Part shown: positions 1 to 8,720 of the stretch, in pieces
Layout of the letters: every line of letters starts with the position of its first letter
Position numbering within the stretch: position 1 is the stretch's first letter
Assembly: GCF_038433205.1 (NCBI RefSeq)
Contig: NZ_JBCDNA010000002.1
Coordinates: 310,001 to 374,000, forward strand
Reading direction: 5' to 3'
DNA from: Lutimonas vermicola
Lineage (GTDB): Bacteria > Bacteroidota > Bacteroidia > Flavobacteriales > Flavobacteriaceae
Length of the DNA stretch: 64,000 nucleotides
Made by a program: the position numbers and the translations under genes
The notes under the pieces: model-generated
The model's input: the letters and a program-made list of their open reading frames with translations, nothing else
Told to the model about the DNA's origin: nothing
Databases searched by the model: none

Positions 1-1163
1 TAAAGAATGATATACATTTGGAAACGTCCTCAGCCTTTGATATCAATATCATAGAAAATTTAAAAAAGAATAACAAAATAGGCAATGACACCTATGTGAT
101 TTGCAATGGCTTCAAAAGGTCTCAATACGTTAGTAATATTGCCAGGCTGATCAATAATGGGCATTATAACTGCATCCCGATCATAGATAATTATGAGGAA
201 ATTAATATTCTTTCTCAAGAGATCAAAAAGCCTTATCAAATAGGCATCCGAATTGCTTCGGAAGAAGAACCGAAATTTGCCTTCTATACGTCAAGGTTGG
301 GAATTGGATACAAAAATATCCTTCCATTTTACAGAAAGCAGATCAAGGAAAATGATAAAGTTGAGCTTAAAATGCTGCACTTCTTCATAAATACGGGAAT
401 CAAAGACAACGCTTATTATTGGAATGAACTTCAGAAATGCTTAAAAGTATATACCAGTTTAAAGAAAGAATGTCCAACATTGAACAGTCTTAACATTGGT
501 GGCGGATTTCCAGTGAAGAATTCTCTTGCATTTGATTATGATTACCAATACATCATCAATGAGATTGTAAATCAGATCAGAGTAACCTGTGAAGAAGCAG
601 AGGTGGACGTTCCTGATATCTTCACCGAATTTGGAAGTTTTACAGTAGGTGAAAGCGGAGGAGCGATATATGAAATCCTGTATCAAAAGCAACAAAATGA
701 TCGTGAAAAATGGAACATGATCAATTCGTCCTTTATTACTACCTTACCTGATACCTGGGCCATTAATAAACGATTTATTATGCTGCCGATTAACAGGTGG
801 AACGATTCTTACGAACGCGTACTTTTAGGAGGACTGACCTGTGACAGTGATGACTATTACAATTCTGAACAACACATGAATGCCATTTACCTTCCTGTTT
901 ACAACAAGGACAAGCCCCTGTATATAGGATTCTTTAATACAGGAGCCTATCAGGAAAATATAGGTGGTTTTGGAGGCTTACAGCATTGTTTGATCCCTCA
1001 GCCCAAGCACTTGATTCTCGATCGGGATAAAAATGGAGATTTACTATGCTCTGTTTTCTCTGAACAGCAAACATCTGATCAGTTGCTCTCTATTTTAGGC
1101 TATTCTGAAAAAGACAAAACCGAAAAAGAAAAAATTAAAAAAACTAAATTAATTGAATTATAA
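1..1163 (+). CDS. speA: Biosynthetic arginine decarboxylase, 3' part (5' end outside window)
   Basis: PLP-dependent decarboxylase that makes agmatine from arginine, the first step of the agmatine route to putrescine. The frame is open to the left edge: codons for KNDIHLE run directly into TSSAFD, so the TTG at position 18 is not the real start. Roughly 385 residues are visible; the Bacteroidota enzyme is usually about 460, so perhaps 75-80 N-terminal residues lie outside. Visible hallmarks are HLETSSAFD of the alanine-racemase-like barrel, the glycine-rich NIGGGFP phosphate-binding segment, and the GLTCDSDD active-site segment of the C-terminal beta domain. The tail is lysine/glutamate rich. 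The next gene, an agmatinase, starts 12 bases downstream, which supports arginine over diaminopimelate as substrate. Identity is firm at family level. Confidence 0.9.
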   Translation, partial: KNDIHLETSSAFDINIIENLKKNNKIGNDTYVICNGFKRSQYVSNIARLINNGHYNCIPIIDNYEEINILSQEIKKPYQIGIRIASEEEPKFAFYTSRLGIGYKNILPFYRKQIKENDKVELKMLHFFINTGIKDNAYYWNELQKCLKVYTSLKKECPTLNSLNIGGGFPVKNSLAFDYDYQYIINEIVNQIRVTCEEAEVDVPDIFTEFGSFTVGESGGAIYEILYQKQQNDREKWNMINSSFITTLPDTWAINKRFIMLPINRWNDSYERVLLGGLTCDSDDYYNSEQHMNAIYLPVYNKDKPLYIGFFNTGAYQENIGGFGGLQHCLIPQPKHLILDRDKNGDLLCSVFSEQQTSDQLLSILGYSEKDKTEKEKIKKTKLIEL

Positions 1164-1175
1164 CACTTACGTAAA

Positions 1176-2117
1176 ATGAACAATGAAAGGACTTTTGCGG
1201 GTATACCTGAGAGCTATGCCAGCAGCGAAAAAGCAAAAGTAGTTTTAATCCCGGTACCCTATGACGGAACCAGTACCTGGCAAAAGGGAGCGGATAAAGG
1301 TCCGGATGCTTTTTTGGAAGCAGCCGAAAACATGGAACTTTATGATATTGAAACAAACTCTGAAGTTTACAAGGAAGGAATTTATTTGGCAGAAAGTGTA
1401 CTGGAGAACAGTTCTCCTGAAGATATGGTTGAAGCTGTTCATAAAGTCACCAAAAAATATATAAACAAAAATAAATTTGTAACAATTTTTGGCGGGGAAC
1501 ACTCAGTATCTATAGGAACCATCAGGGCATTTAACGAATGTTTTCACAACTTAACCGTTTTGCACATTGATGCACATGCAGATCTAAGAAAAGAATACGA
1601 GGGATCAGCTTGTAACCATGCCTGTGCCGTTTATGAAGCCAGTCAGTCGACCAATTTGGTACAGGTGGGTATTCGCTCTATGGACGCAATTGAAACAACC
1701 ATAGCAGATCCCGACAAGACCTTTTTCGCCCATAAAATGGTTACAGATGATTTTTGGATGGTCAATGCGATCGACCAAATGACTGACAATGTCTTTATTA
1801 CCTTTGATCTTGATGCTTTTGATCCCTCGATATTACCTTCCACGGGAACTCCTGAACCAGGTGGGCTTTTGTGGTACGAAACCTTGGATTTCCTAAAAAA
1901 AGTATTTAACGAACGAAATGTGGTTGGATTTGACATTGTTGAATTATGCCCGAATCCAAATGAAAAATCATCTGATTTTTTGGCTGCAAAATTGTATTAT
2001 AAAATGTTAACTTACAAGTTTAAGTTAGACGTTGAAGATGAAGAGGATTTGTTTGATGAAGAAAATAACAATCACTTCAACCAATTATCAAAATTCAAAG
2101 ATCTCGATGATGAGTGA
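1176..2117 (+). CDS. speB: Agmatinase (ureohydrolase family)
   Basis: Hydrolyses agmatine to putrescine and urea. The 313-residue protein has the binuclear manganese signatures of the arginase/agmatinase family in order: GGEHS near residue 107, DAHAD near 129, and DLDAFDPS near 211. The ATG follows the arginine decarboxylase stop by 12 bases, so the pair is co-transcribed and enzymatically consecutive. The C-terminus beyond the fold is acidic (about residues 288-313) and its last codons overlap the start of the next gene. Arginase or formimidoylglutamase are family alternatives, but the upstream decarboxylase argues for agmatinase. Confidence 0.92.
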   Translation: MNNERTFAGIPESYASSEKAKVVLIPVPYDGTSTWQKGADKGPDAFLEAAENMELYDIETNSEVYKEGIYLAESVLENSSPEDMVEAVHKVTKKYINKNKFVTIFGGEHSVSIGTIRAFNECFHNLTVLHIDAHADLRKEYEGSACNHACAVYEASQSTNLVQVGIRSMDAIETTIADPDKTFFAHKMVTDDFWMVNAIDQMTDNVFITFDLDAFDPSILPSTGTPEPGGLLWYETLDFLKKVFNERNVVGFDIVELCPNPNEKSSDFLAAKLYYKMLTYKFKLDVEDEEDLFDEENNNHFNQLSKFKDLDDE

Positions 2118-3084
2118 AAAAGGAACCATTTCCAAATTTATAGAAAATTACTATCTGCATTTTAATGCTGCTGCACTTGTGGATGCTGCAAAAGCTTATG
2201 AGATGCAGTTGAATAATGGATCCAAGATGCTGATTTCGTTGGCAGGTGCAATGAGTACGGCTGAAATCGGAAAGATTTTTGCCGAGGTCATTCGACAGGA
2301 TAAAGTGCATATCATTTCATGTACAGGAGCTAATCTGGAAGAAGACATCATGAATCTCGTGGCCCATTCTCACTACAAGCGTCTGCCAAATTACAGAGAC
2401 TTGACACCAGAGGATGAATGGGAACTTCTTTTAAAAGGCCTTAACAGGGTTACAGACACCTGTATTCCTGAAGATGAGGCTTTTAGACGTCTTCAAAAAC
2501 ATATTTTTGCCATATGGAAAAAGGCCGAAGACGAGGGGGAAAGATATTTTCCACACGAGTTTATGTATAAATTGTTACTTTCGGGTGTATTGGAGGAGTA
2601 CTATGAAATTGATGTAAAGAACTCTTGGATGTATGCCGCTGCGGAAGCTAATTTACCAATTGTGGTGCCCGGCTGGGAAGACAGTACCATGGGAAATATA
2701 TTTGCCAGTTACGTGCTTAAAGGAGATTTAAAGGCAAGCACAATGAAATCAGGCATTGAGTATATGACATTTTTAGCCGACTGGTATTCAGATAATTCTG
2801 AAAATGGCATTGGCTTTTTTCAGATCGGAGGAGGAATTGCCGGGGATTTCCCCATATGCGTGGTTCCAATGCTCTATCAGGATATGGAAAGAACAGAAAC
2901 GCCGTTTTGGAGTTATTTTTGTCAAATTTCTGATTCGACAACCAGTTATGGATCTTACTCGGGTGCTGTGCCCAATGAAAAGATAACCTGGGGTAAATTG
3001 GGAATTGACACCCCAAAATTTATTATAGAGTCGGATGCAACAATAGTTGCTCCATTAATTTTTGCCTATTTATTGAACATGTAA
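2107..3084 (+). CDS. Deoxyhypusine synthase-like protein, probable homospermidine synthase
   Basis: NAD-dependent aminobutyl-transferase fold of the deoxyhypusine synthase family, 325 residues from the first of two adjacent ATGs (2107 and 2110). The open frame extends to 2032, but that part only overlaps the agmatinase tail; homologues begin at the (M)MSEKG position. The lysine that carries the aminobutyl group in eukaryotic enzymes is present in SWGK-like context (ITWGKLGID, about residue 300), as are the NAD-site segment SLAGAMSTAE and the GGGIAGDFP loop. Bacteria have no eIF5A to modify, so hypusine formation is excluded. From its place after SpeA and SpeB and from the homospermidine typical of flavobacteria, I infer transfer of aminobutyl from one polyamine onto putrescine. 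The start overlaps speB by 11 bases, indicating translational coupling. Confidence 0.85.
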   Translation: MMSEKGTISKFIENYYLHFNAAALVDAAKAYEMQLNNGSKMLISLAGAMSTAEIGKIFAEVIRQDKVHIISCTGANLEEDIMNLVAHSHYKRLPNYRDLTPEDEWELLLKGLNRVTDTCIPEDEAFRRLQKHIFAIWKKAEDEGERYFPHEFMYKLLLSGVLEEYYEIDVKNSWMYAAAEANLPIVVPGWEDSTMGNIFASYVLKGDLKASTMKSGIEYMTFLADWYSDNSENGIGFFQIGGGIAGDFPICVVPMLYQDMERTETPFWSYFCQISDSTTSYGSYSGAVPNEKITWGKLGIDTPKFIIESDATIVAPLIFAYLLNM

Positions 3085-3096
3085 GAAAACATCAAT

Positions 3097-3447
3097 ATGA
3101 AAAGAGTAATTGTAGATTTCAAAAAACTAAATCAGGAACTATTGGAAATGTTGGTGACTAAATTTCCAAACGGATACGATGATACTGACATCATTACTTT
3201 TCGCAACGCCAGCTATGAATTGATAGAAGCTGTGGAAGTTAAGACAGATGATACAACCTATCTGATAAAGATCAGTAAAAGGCTTGCTGATACGATGGAA
3301 AAGTTCGATGTCAACAGCGACGATGACGATGACGATGACGACGAGTCATTGAAAGAAAAAGATGACGAAATACTTTCGGCCAATACCGACATGGACGATG
3401 ATCTGGATGACGATTTTGAAGATGAAATCGATGACGACGATCTTTAA
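3097..3447 (+). CDS. Small protein with extremely acidic C-terminal tail, unknown function
   Basis: A 116-residue protein starting 12 bases after the DHS-like gene, so the fourth member of the polyamine operon. Residues 1-70 look like a small folded alpha/beta domain (KRVIVDFKKLNQELLEML at the start). From about residue 75 the chain is almost only Asp and Glu with two runs of aspartates. I do not recognise the family. The polyanionic tail could bind polyamines, divalent cations or a basic partner, but that is inference from composition and operon position only. The terminator at 3585-3627 lies downstream on the same strand. Confidence 0.75.
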   Translation: MKRVIVDFKKLNQELLEMLVTKFPNGYDDTDIITFRNASYELIEAVEVKTDDTTYLIKISKRLADTMEKFDVNSDDDDDDDDESLKEKDDEILSANTDMDDDLDDDFEDEIDDDDL

Positions 3448-3584
3448 GGACGTCTTCGGAATTGCTGTCTGGCATTTCCGGTCCCTGATCGAATTTCAGT
3501 CCTATTGCATTGATTAGAAAATATCAGGTTGCATGAAATTATGATACTGTTTCTTATCAAATTTGATATGATTCGTAAAATATA

Positions 3585-3627
3585 ATCCTCAGGTTTTACT
3601 TCAACATAAAACCTGAGGATTTTTTTT
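3585..3627 (+). terminator. Rho-independent terminator of the polyamine operon
   Basis: A perfect 14-bp stem (3585-3598 with 3607-3620) encloses an 8-base loop and runs directly into a T-tract on the plus strand. It ends the speA-speB-DHS-like-acidic operon and also separates it from the convergent EthD gene, whose stop codon lies at 3629. Confidence 0.9.
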
Positions 3628-3628
3628 G

Positions 3629-3952
3629 TTAGATAACAACCTGACTAACCTGAACCTGTGGTTCGATATTTGTAAAGTTGGGTAGATCAGCCATGATCTC
3701 GGCTGCATTGGGTCCAAATGAATTCTGAAATGATTCCATTGATTCAAAATACAGATTTCCAAGAGCCTCAAACGGGGGATGCTCTCCCGGGGCGCCTCCA
3801 CCAAGCCCCTTTTCAACTGTCGCTCCTATGACCGAATCGCCAAGTAAGCCGGATACCATGCTTACATGTTGATTGGCATAATAATCAATATCGAAGTGTT
3901 TTCCTTCTCCCGAAGGATATAATACAGTCACTTTAATACTTCCTTTTTTCAT
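3629..3952 (-). CDS. EthD-family small protein
   Basis: A 107-residue protein of the EthD (dimeric alpha/beta barrel) family. The diagnostic segment FDIDYYANQHVSMVSGLLGD is near residues 20-39 and the rest fits the ferredoxin-like barrel. Proteins of this family are found near oxidative degradation genes, but most have no known substrate. The gene stands alone: its start lies 42 bases left of the stop of the NTF2-like gene, so the two may be one transcript. No signal peptide, so it is likely cytoplasmic. Confidence 0.8.
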   Translation of the reverse strand: MKKGSIKVTVLYPSGEGKHFDIDYYANQHVSMVSGLLGDSVIGATVEKGLGGGAPGEHPPFEALGNLYFESMESFQNSFGPNAAEIMADLPNFTNIEPQVQVSQVVI

Positions 3953-3994
3953 GTTCTTGTATGTTTACCGAATTCATAAATATAATTTATCGTT

Positions 3995-4939
3995 CTATTT
4001 AGCTGTCATAAGAGCCTGGCTGTAATAAGCATTTTCTCTTACAATCTTGCCCTCATCATTAAAATTGTGAATCACAAAAAGAGGCATGACAATCTTTTTA
4101 TTATCAGATTTTCTTGTCATTCGCAATTTCCACCAGGATTGAACCACTTTGGCATTACCAAGGCCATAATTAAGGTAATCCGGATATCCTGACACATCCA
4201 CTGCGGTTATATCATAATTCTCCATCAGCTCCTTCATTCCTTTTTTGTCTTCTTCAAGTGACTTGGACTTTTCACCAACCGCCATGTGTATATTTCTGAA
4301 CGTCGCCTTTTCATCAAAATAACTGTGGAATTTTTCCATGTCGTGATTTTCCAGGGCGGCCATCATTCTTCTCACATGATTGATATAATCATGGTGGTTA
4401 TAAATAGTCCCGTTTTCACGCGCGACAAAACTTTCTCTCAATTCGTCCCAAACCCTACGGTCACTGTAATCAATTACCGTTTGAATCTTATTATCTGCAT
4501 TGACGACATAAAGGCGATGTACGGGCATATCTACCTTTACACCGGTTTCATTATGCACACCTTTTAAATGGTCCCAGGTTTGTACCCAAACCACATCATT
4601 CTGATTTTCGTCCTTATACTCTATGGCATCGGGATAGGCCTGCCCTGATCGTTCTAGGCTTAAGTAAGCCATATTCTCTTTCCACCAGGTTGTGTTTCTT
4701 CCTGCTCCTTCCTTGGTTCCGGGTGTTGCATCCTTGTTCGAATTATTGCCATTCCACCATTTGTAGTCATCAGCGAGGTAACTCATCACCTTATCAGCAT
4801 CTCCTGATATAAATGCCTTTTGAAAATCTTCAACGACATTTATGGCAGGATGTTCGGAATAAATGGTTCCATTTTTCTTTTTTTGTGCATAGGTGACAAT
4901 GGTCAATAACATTATCATGACTAGTGTTAATCTTTTCAT
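3995..4939 (-). CDS. Secreted protein with two NTF2-like (SnoaL/DUF4440) domains
   Basis: A 314-residue exported protein with a Sec signal peptide (MKRLTLVMIMLLTIVTYAQ). Two NTF2-like cone domains follow: about residues 35-165 (EDFQKAFISGDADKVMSYL) and about 185-310 (HVRRMMAALENHDMEKFHSY), each with the helix-then-sheet pattern typical of the superfamily. NTF2-like proteins range from enzymes to binding proteins, so no reaction can be assigned. Aromatic residues are frequent (WWNGN, TTWWKEN), suggesting a hydrophobic pocket. Confidence 0.75.
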   Translation of the reverse strand: MKRLTLVMIMLLTIVTYAQKKKNGTIYSEHPAINVVEDFQKAFISGDADKVMSYLADDYKWWNGNNSNKDATPGTKEGAGRNTTWWKENMAYLSLERSGQAYPDAIEYKDENQNDVVWVQTWDHLKGVHNETGVKVDMPVHRLYVVNADNKIQTVIDYSDRRVWDELRESFVARENGTIYNHHDYINHVRRMMAALENHDMEKFHSYFDEKATFRNIHMAVGEKSKSLEEDKKGMKELMENYDITAVDVSGYPDYLNYGLGNAKVVQSWWKLRMTRKSDNKKIVMPLFVIHNFNDEGKIVRENAYYSQALMTAK

Positions 4940-5077
4940 ACTTATAAAGTTTTTTGGTTTAAGATTTTAATATAACTTCAGTAAATAAACACCATTCTAA
5001 AATTAGAATCAACTCATCATGGACGAATGCGCGTTAATAATGTCCGGAAGTACCATTTTAATTTTCAAGCAACACAA

Positions 5078-5278
5078 TCAGTGGCATAAGGCAGATGTTG
5101 AAATACGGTCAGTATCCGGATAAGTAAACTTATGATCTGTTTGGATAGGTAATTTTCCTTTATTCACGGTAACAATTATGTCTGCCTCCACATTGTAAGA
5201 AATAAAAAAAGAATCACGTTTCCATGACTCCTTTTTCTTTAATGAATCCCTGGTGAATTTCCCGGGACCACAGTTCAA
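5078..5278 (-). CDS. Doubtful small reading frame, possible gene remnant
   Basis: Open frame of about 66 codons just downstream of the DUF4382 gene. It has no ATG: the only initiator-like codon is a TTG, and the frame stays open upstream to a TAG near 5300. Composition resembles a real protein (KKKESWKRDSFFISYN), so it may be the tail of a decayed gene. I recognise no family and would not rely on it. Confidence 0.2.
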   Translation of the reverse strand: MNCGPGKFTRDSLKKKESWKRDSFFISYNVEADIIVTVNKGKLPIQTDHKFTYPDTDRISTSALCH

Positions 5279-5300
5279 AATATTGATTGAAGTGATCTAT

Positions 5301-6152
5301 TTAAGACACCAGCACCTGTAATTCGATAGTTCCCGCATCAGTGATTTCTCCAGCAGTTACCATAATTGGTTGCTTGGATTCGAAATCAGCATAGTTTAGC
5401 GTTACTATTTTTAATATGTAATAACCCTCGTCAAGGCCCTGCACTAAAAATTCGCCTTTGTCATTGGTAAAAGTAGAACCGACATACTCATCATTTTCTG
5501 TAAAAATGAATACTTCTGTTTTGTCCTGTGGAACAGCTCCATCAATTTCATCTTCCAATTCTTCAGCCACGACAATGCCGCTTATTGAACCAGAATTTAC
5601 TTCCAAATTCACCCTTATGACAGGTTTTAAAATGTATTTACCTGAATTACCCGCCTTGACAATTGACTTGCTCACATCCCAATCGAGGATGAATGTATAT
5701 GAAAAACCTCCCTCCAGATCAGTGTTCAGTTTTAATTTTAATCCCGATTGTTCAGCACTTGGCGTATCTAAATCAATAGGATCAGCACTTCCTTCAAGTA
5801 AAAGTGTATTGTTATCGCTTAACACCAAACGAATCTGATTTACCGAGCCAGAAGGAATAATGTCATCTGAAAGCAGCAAATCATTTCCGGCGACCAATTC
5901 TGTCAAATCTACCTTGATAGGATAACCATCCACCGGCTTCAGGCTTGTCCAACCTTCATCATCCTCAGTGTTGTTATATTGAATATCAATAATTTCAATA
6001 TTGACTTCTTTATATTTTTCATCAGGTTCATCAATAAGTTTTAATTGAATCCGTGATGTATCATCTTTTGTACCCCCGTTGCCTTCATTACATCCAAAAA
6101 GGGTGGCAAAAACTGAAATAACGACAACTATAATTGATAATTTCTTTTTCAT
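5301..6152 (-). CDS. DUF4382 lipoprotein with C-terminal carboxypeptidase-regulatory-like domain
   Basis: A 283-residue surface or periplasmic lipoprotein. The signal ends in a lipobox (ATLFGC, Cys21). Residues about 35-185 match the DUF4382 pattern (IQLKLIDEPDEKYKEVNIEI and later VDLTELVAGNDLLL), and residues about 190-280 form an Ig-like carboxypeptidase-regulatory domain (GEFLVQGLDEGYYILKI). The combination is common in Bacteroidota and is thought to be structural or adhesive; no enzyme activity is expected. The gene is flanked by 255 bases without a gene on its upstream side, where its promoter should lie. Confidence 0.85.
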   Translation of the reverse strand: MKKKLSIIVVVISVFATLFGCNEGNGGTKDDTSRIQLKLIDEPDEKYKEVNIEIIDIQYNNTEDDEGWTSLKPVDGYPIKVDLTELVAGNDLLLSDDIIPSGSVNQIRLVLSDNNTLLLEGSADPIDLDTPSAEQSGLKLKLNTDLEGGFSYTFILDWDVSKSIVKAGNSGKYILKPVIRVNLEVNSGSISGIVVAEELEDEIDGAVPQDKTEVFIFTENDEYVGSTFTNDKGEFLVQGLDEGYYILKIVTLNYADFESKQPIMVTAGEITDAGTIELQVLVS

Positions 6153-6407
6153 AACAAATGTATTTAATACTATTACTTAATCTTTTTTAAGGTAAATGTA
6201 ATTGTTGTTTCTGAGTAAATTCTGTAGTTCAATAATGTGAGCATGTGCTATTTATTTATCCTGAAAGGAATCTTCAATAATCGCAGTTTGAAACATCGTG
6301 TAAATAGTTTTAAACCTGAGATAGGCCATGCCCATATGATACTATGTGCAATCTTCACAATATATACCGCAATTATTTATATACTTTGGCCGGTAGGCTT
6401 AACCTGA

Positions 6408-8513
6408 TCACATTTCCAAACCCCTGACAATTACAATTTGCTCCTTTCGTTCAGTGTCGGGGTAAAACATTAACATGTCATTTTCTGCATCTTCAATGAG
6501 TTTTCCCCCTGTTGTCCAAACCGAATAACCGTTGCCGTAATGAAAATCCGGAATAAATATTTCCGTGGGTTCATTGATACTTTTATCTAATTCAAATTTT
6601 AAATAAAATTCCTTTTCTTCCCGAAAAAAATTGTATTCCAATATTCTTCCGGTAACTTTGTAAGGATAGGGTCTTATTACAGCATCAAGAGCCCTTCCGC
6701 CAGAATCAATATCACCGGGATCCTTTTGTTGGTCAGGACTAAAAATCGATAAATCCTCACCATTCCATTGATCTCCCCTTTCATTTGTATTATCAGCTGT
6801 ATAATTCCACAGGGTGTAGTTGAGCAGGTTCTTTTCCATAGCTTTAAAAACCCTGTCAAAGGCTTTTTCCTGGCTTTCAAAATTTCCCGTTTTAAACGCT
6901 TCTTTATCATTCATATCAAATGGAATGCCTGTTTCTCCGATCAAAGAGGGAGCCTCACCCAGACTCTTTTTCGTACCGAGCTTTACGGAAGCAAACATAT
7001 TTTCGAACAACAGTTTGACATTCCTTTTCCCAAACGTCAATTCCCCTGTTTCATAGTCGATACCCAGCCAGGGGGTGAAGCGTCCGGTTCCCAATGTTAT
7101 ACCATCGTACCAGTGAGATGCATTAACAAACCTGGATGCCTTTTCTTCGCTCCATACCGGTAAAGACAGGTGCTCCGGGAATAACACCGGTTCAATAAAT
7201 ATCAACCAATTGGAATTAATACTCCTGATGGTGTCTGCATAACGATCAATAGCAGGTTTGAAGTAATCTGAAGAGAAATCGACCGTGCGCCCGTTGATCC
7301 TGGCAAAATAGTCTGGTTTAAGTACCTTTGGATTGCCCTCTTTATCTTGTTCCCACACGCCGTTTTGCTTCCAAATACAACCTTTTGAAGTCTTCCAAAT
7401 GGATAAGCCGTCGGGATTCAGGACTTTGGGGTCTCCTTCATTCATCCCAAATCTGCCCAATTGAAAAGTTTTCACTTCTGTTGAGATTCCATCACCAAGA
7501 AACATCGACTCAGAGGGTGTTGGGGCATTTCCGAAATAATTTGTATTCATCGGCTCGTTTAAATCCTTCACGCCAATAAAACCTGCCGAAGGTTCGTTCA
7601 AAAACTCGAAACCCACCACATTGGGTTCATCCTTGAGTTTTAAGGCCACCTGCTTCATAGCATTAATGAAATGATCTTGCAGATATTCCTGTATGGGTAT
7701 CGTATCCTGTACCTTAACTTGTGGCGCGAATTGGTTACCTCCGAAGAATAAGGTGAACATATTGGCTGCTGCCAGTTTAAAGTTATTGGTGTACCAAATC
7801 ATCCCCGGGAAAGGATCTCCATGCAGGTTATGTAATAAGGCGGCCCCGGTATCTTGAAATTTTGTGACATCCATACCTGCAGCCTCAAATGTCCACATAG
7901 GTGCTCCATCTCCTCCGCTATACCTGCTCCATACGTCCTGATGCGGATCAATAAATACATTAAGGTTATGTTTCTCAGCCTTCCTGATTATTTGAACAAT
8001 ATAATCCAAATAGGACTCATCATATATTCCCGGGCCCTCATGTTCAATGGCCTCCCATGTAACAATAAACCGGATAAAATGAAATCCCCATTTTTTCAAT
8101 CTGTTAAAATGGACATCTGCCTCATCCAAAGGAAATGGCCGGCCAATAAAAGAAACAGCCTTACCGTTAAAAAAGCCTTCTTTAACATGTGTCGCCATAT
8201 AAGGGGTATAGGGTACTTTAGAACTGCCACCCAAGTTTATTCCCCTAAGAAACATGGTTCGCCCGGTATGGTCCTTGAACCATGATCCATCCGCCATAAT
8301 GTTGCTTTTTGAATCAGTTATGGTGTCAACCTGTTCTGAGTAAGCTGTCTGGCTGTCGGTTAGTTTTTCAATGTCATCACTTGAAACTTTGATCAAACCT
8401 TCGGTACTGGCCGATTCTTCAGAAGGATCGTAAAAAAGGTATAAAAGGGCTATACCGGCAATAATGATAAGGGTCAATAAAAAACCTGCCAAAATTTTAA
8501 ATATCTTCTTCAT
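6408..8513 (-). CDS. Membrane-anchored GH5 glycosidase, resembling glucosylceramidase/steryl-glucosidase subfamily 12
   Basis: Retaining glycoside hydrolase of family 5, about 701 residues. I chose the ATG at 8513 because it opens a standard N-terminal anchor (MKKIFKILAGFLLTLIII); the frame itself extends 11 codons further. After a linker, the barrel begins near FLRGINLGGSSKV. Acid/base Glu is in GFEFLNEPSAG (about residue 307) and the nucleophile Glu in SLIGETGIPFD (about residue 527). The C-terminal 100 residues look like a beta-sandwich cap. The long chain with a large insertion between catalytic residues and the RFIVTWEAIEHEGPG segment recall the eukaryote-rich GH5 subfamily 12 acting on glucosylceramide and steryl glucosides. 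Substrate is inference; an endoglycoceramidase-like role is the alternative. Confidence 0.8.
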   Translation of the reverse strand: MKKIFKILAGFLLTLIIIAGIALLYLFYDPSEESASTEGLIKVSSDDIEKLTDSQTAYSEQVDTITDSKSNIMADGSWFKDHTGRTMFLRGINLGGSSKVPYTPYMATHVKEGFFNGKAVSFIGRPFPLDEADVHFNRLKKWGFHFIRFIVTWEAIEHEGPGIYDESYLDYIVQIIRKAEKHNLNVFIDPHQDVWSRYSGGDGAPMWTFEAAGMDVTKFQDTGAALLHNLHGDPFPGMIWYTNNFKLAAANMFTLFFGGNQFAPQVKVQDTIPIQEYLQDHFINAMKQVALKLKDEPNVVGFEFLNEPSAGFIGVKDLNEPMNTNYFGNAPTPSESMFLGDGISTEVKTFQLGRFGMNEGDPKVLNPDGLSIWKTSKGCIWKQNGVWEQDKEGNPKVLKPDYFARINGRTVDFSSDYFKPAIDRYADTIRSINSNWLIFIEPVLFPEHLSLPVWSEEKASRFVNASHWYDGITLGTGRFTPWLGIDYETGELTFGKRNVKLLFENMFASVKLGTKKSLGEAPSLIGETGIPFDMNDKEAFKTGNFESQEKAFDRVFKAMEKNLLNYTLWNYTADNTNERGDQWNGEDLSIFSPDQQKDPGDIDSGGRALDAVIRPYPYKVTGRILEYNFFREEKEFYLKFELDKSINEPTEIFIPDFHYGNGYSVWTTGGKLIEDAENDMLMFYPDTERKEQIVIVRGLEM

Positions 8514-8720
8514 GCATATGGTTTTAGCAAAATTAGGGTTCAACAAAAATAGATTTTAATCAGTAGAATAATAAATTATTTCAGTCAAATTGAATTGATT
8601 TTCCTGGTTACATTGGGATGTGATCTTTAATTTTTTTCTTGTGAATACCAACTTTTTAGCTATGTGAAGCAGCATTCCACTGGGTTGCAATGCACTCTAT
8701 ATATTGTTGTGCTTAATTGT

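Noticed and set aside
2032..2106. Longer N-terminus of the DHS-like protein
   Set aside because: These codons overlap the acidic tail of agmatinase in another frame, and homologues begin at the MSEKG position.
3097..3447. The poly-Asp tail as low-complexity noncoding DNA
   Set aside because: The frame has a proper start, tight operon spacing, an ordered N-terminal domain and a downstream terminator, so I kept it as a gene.
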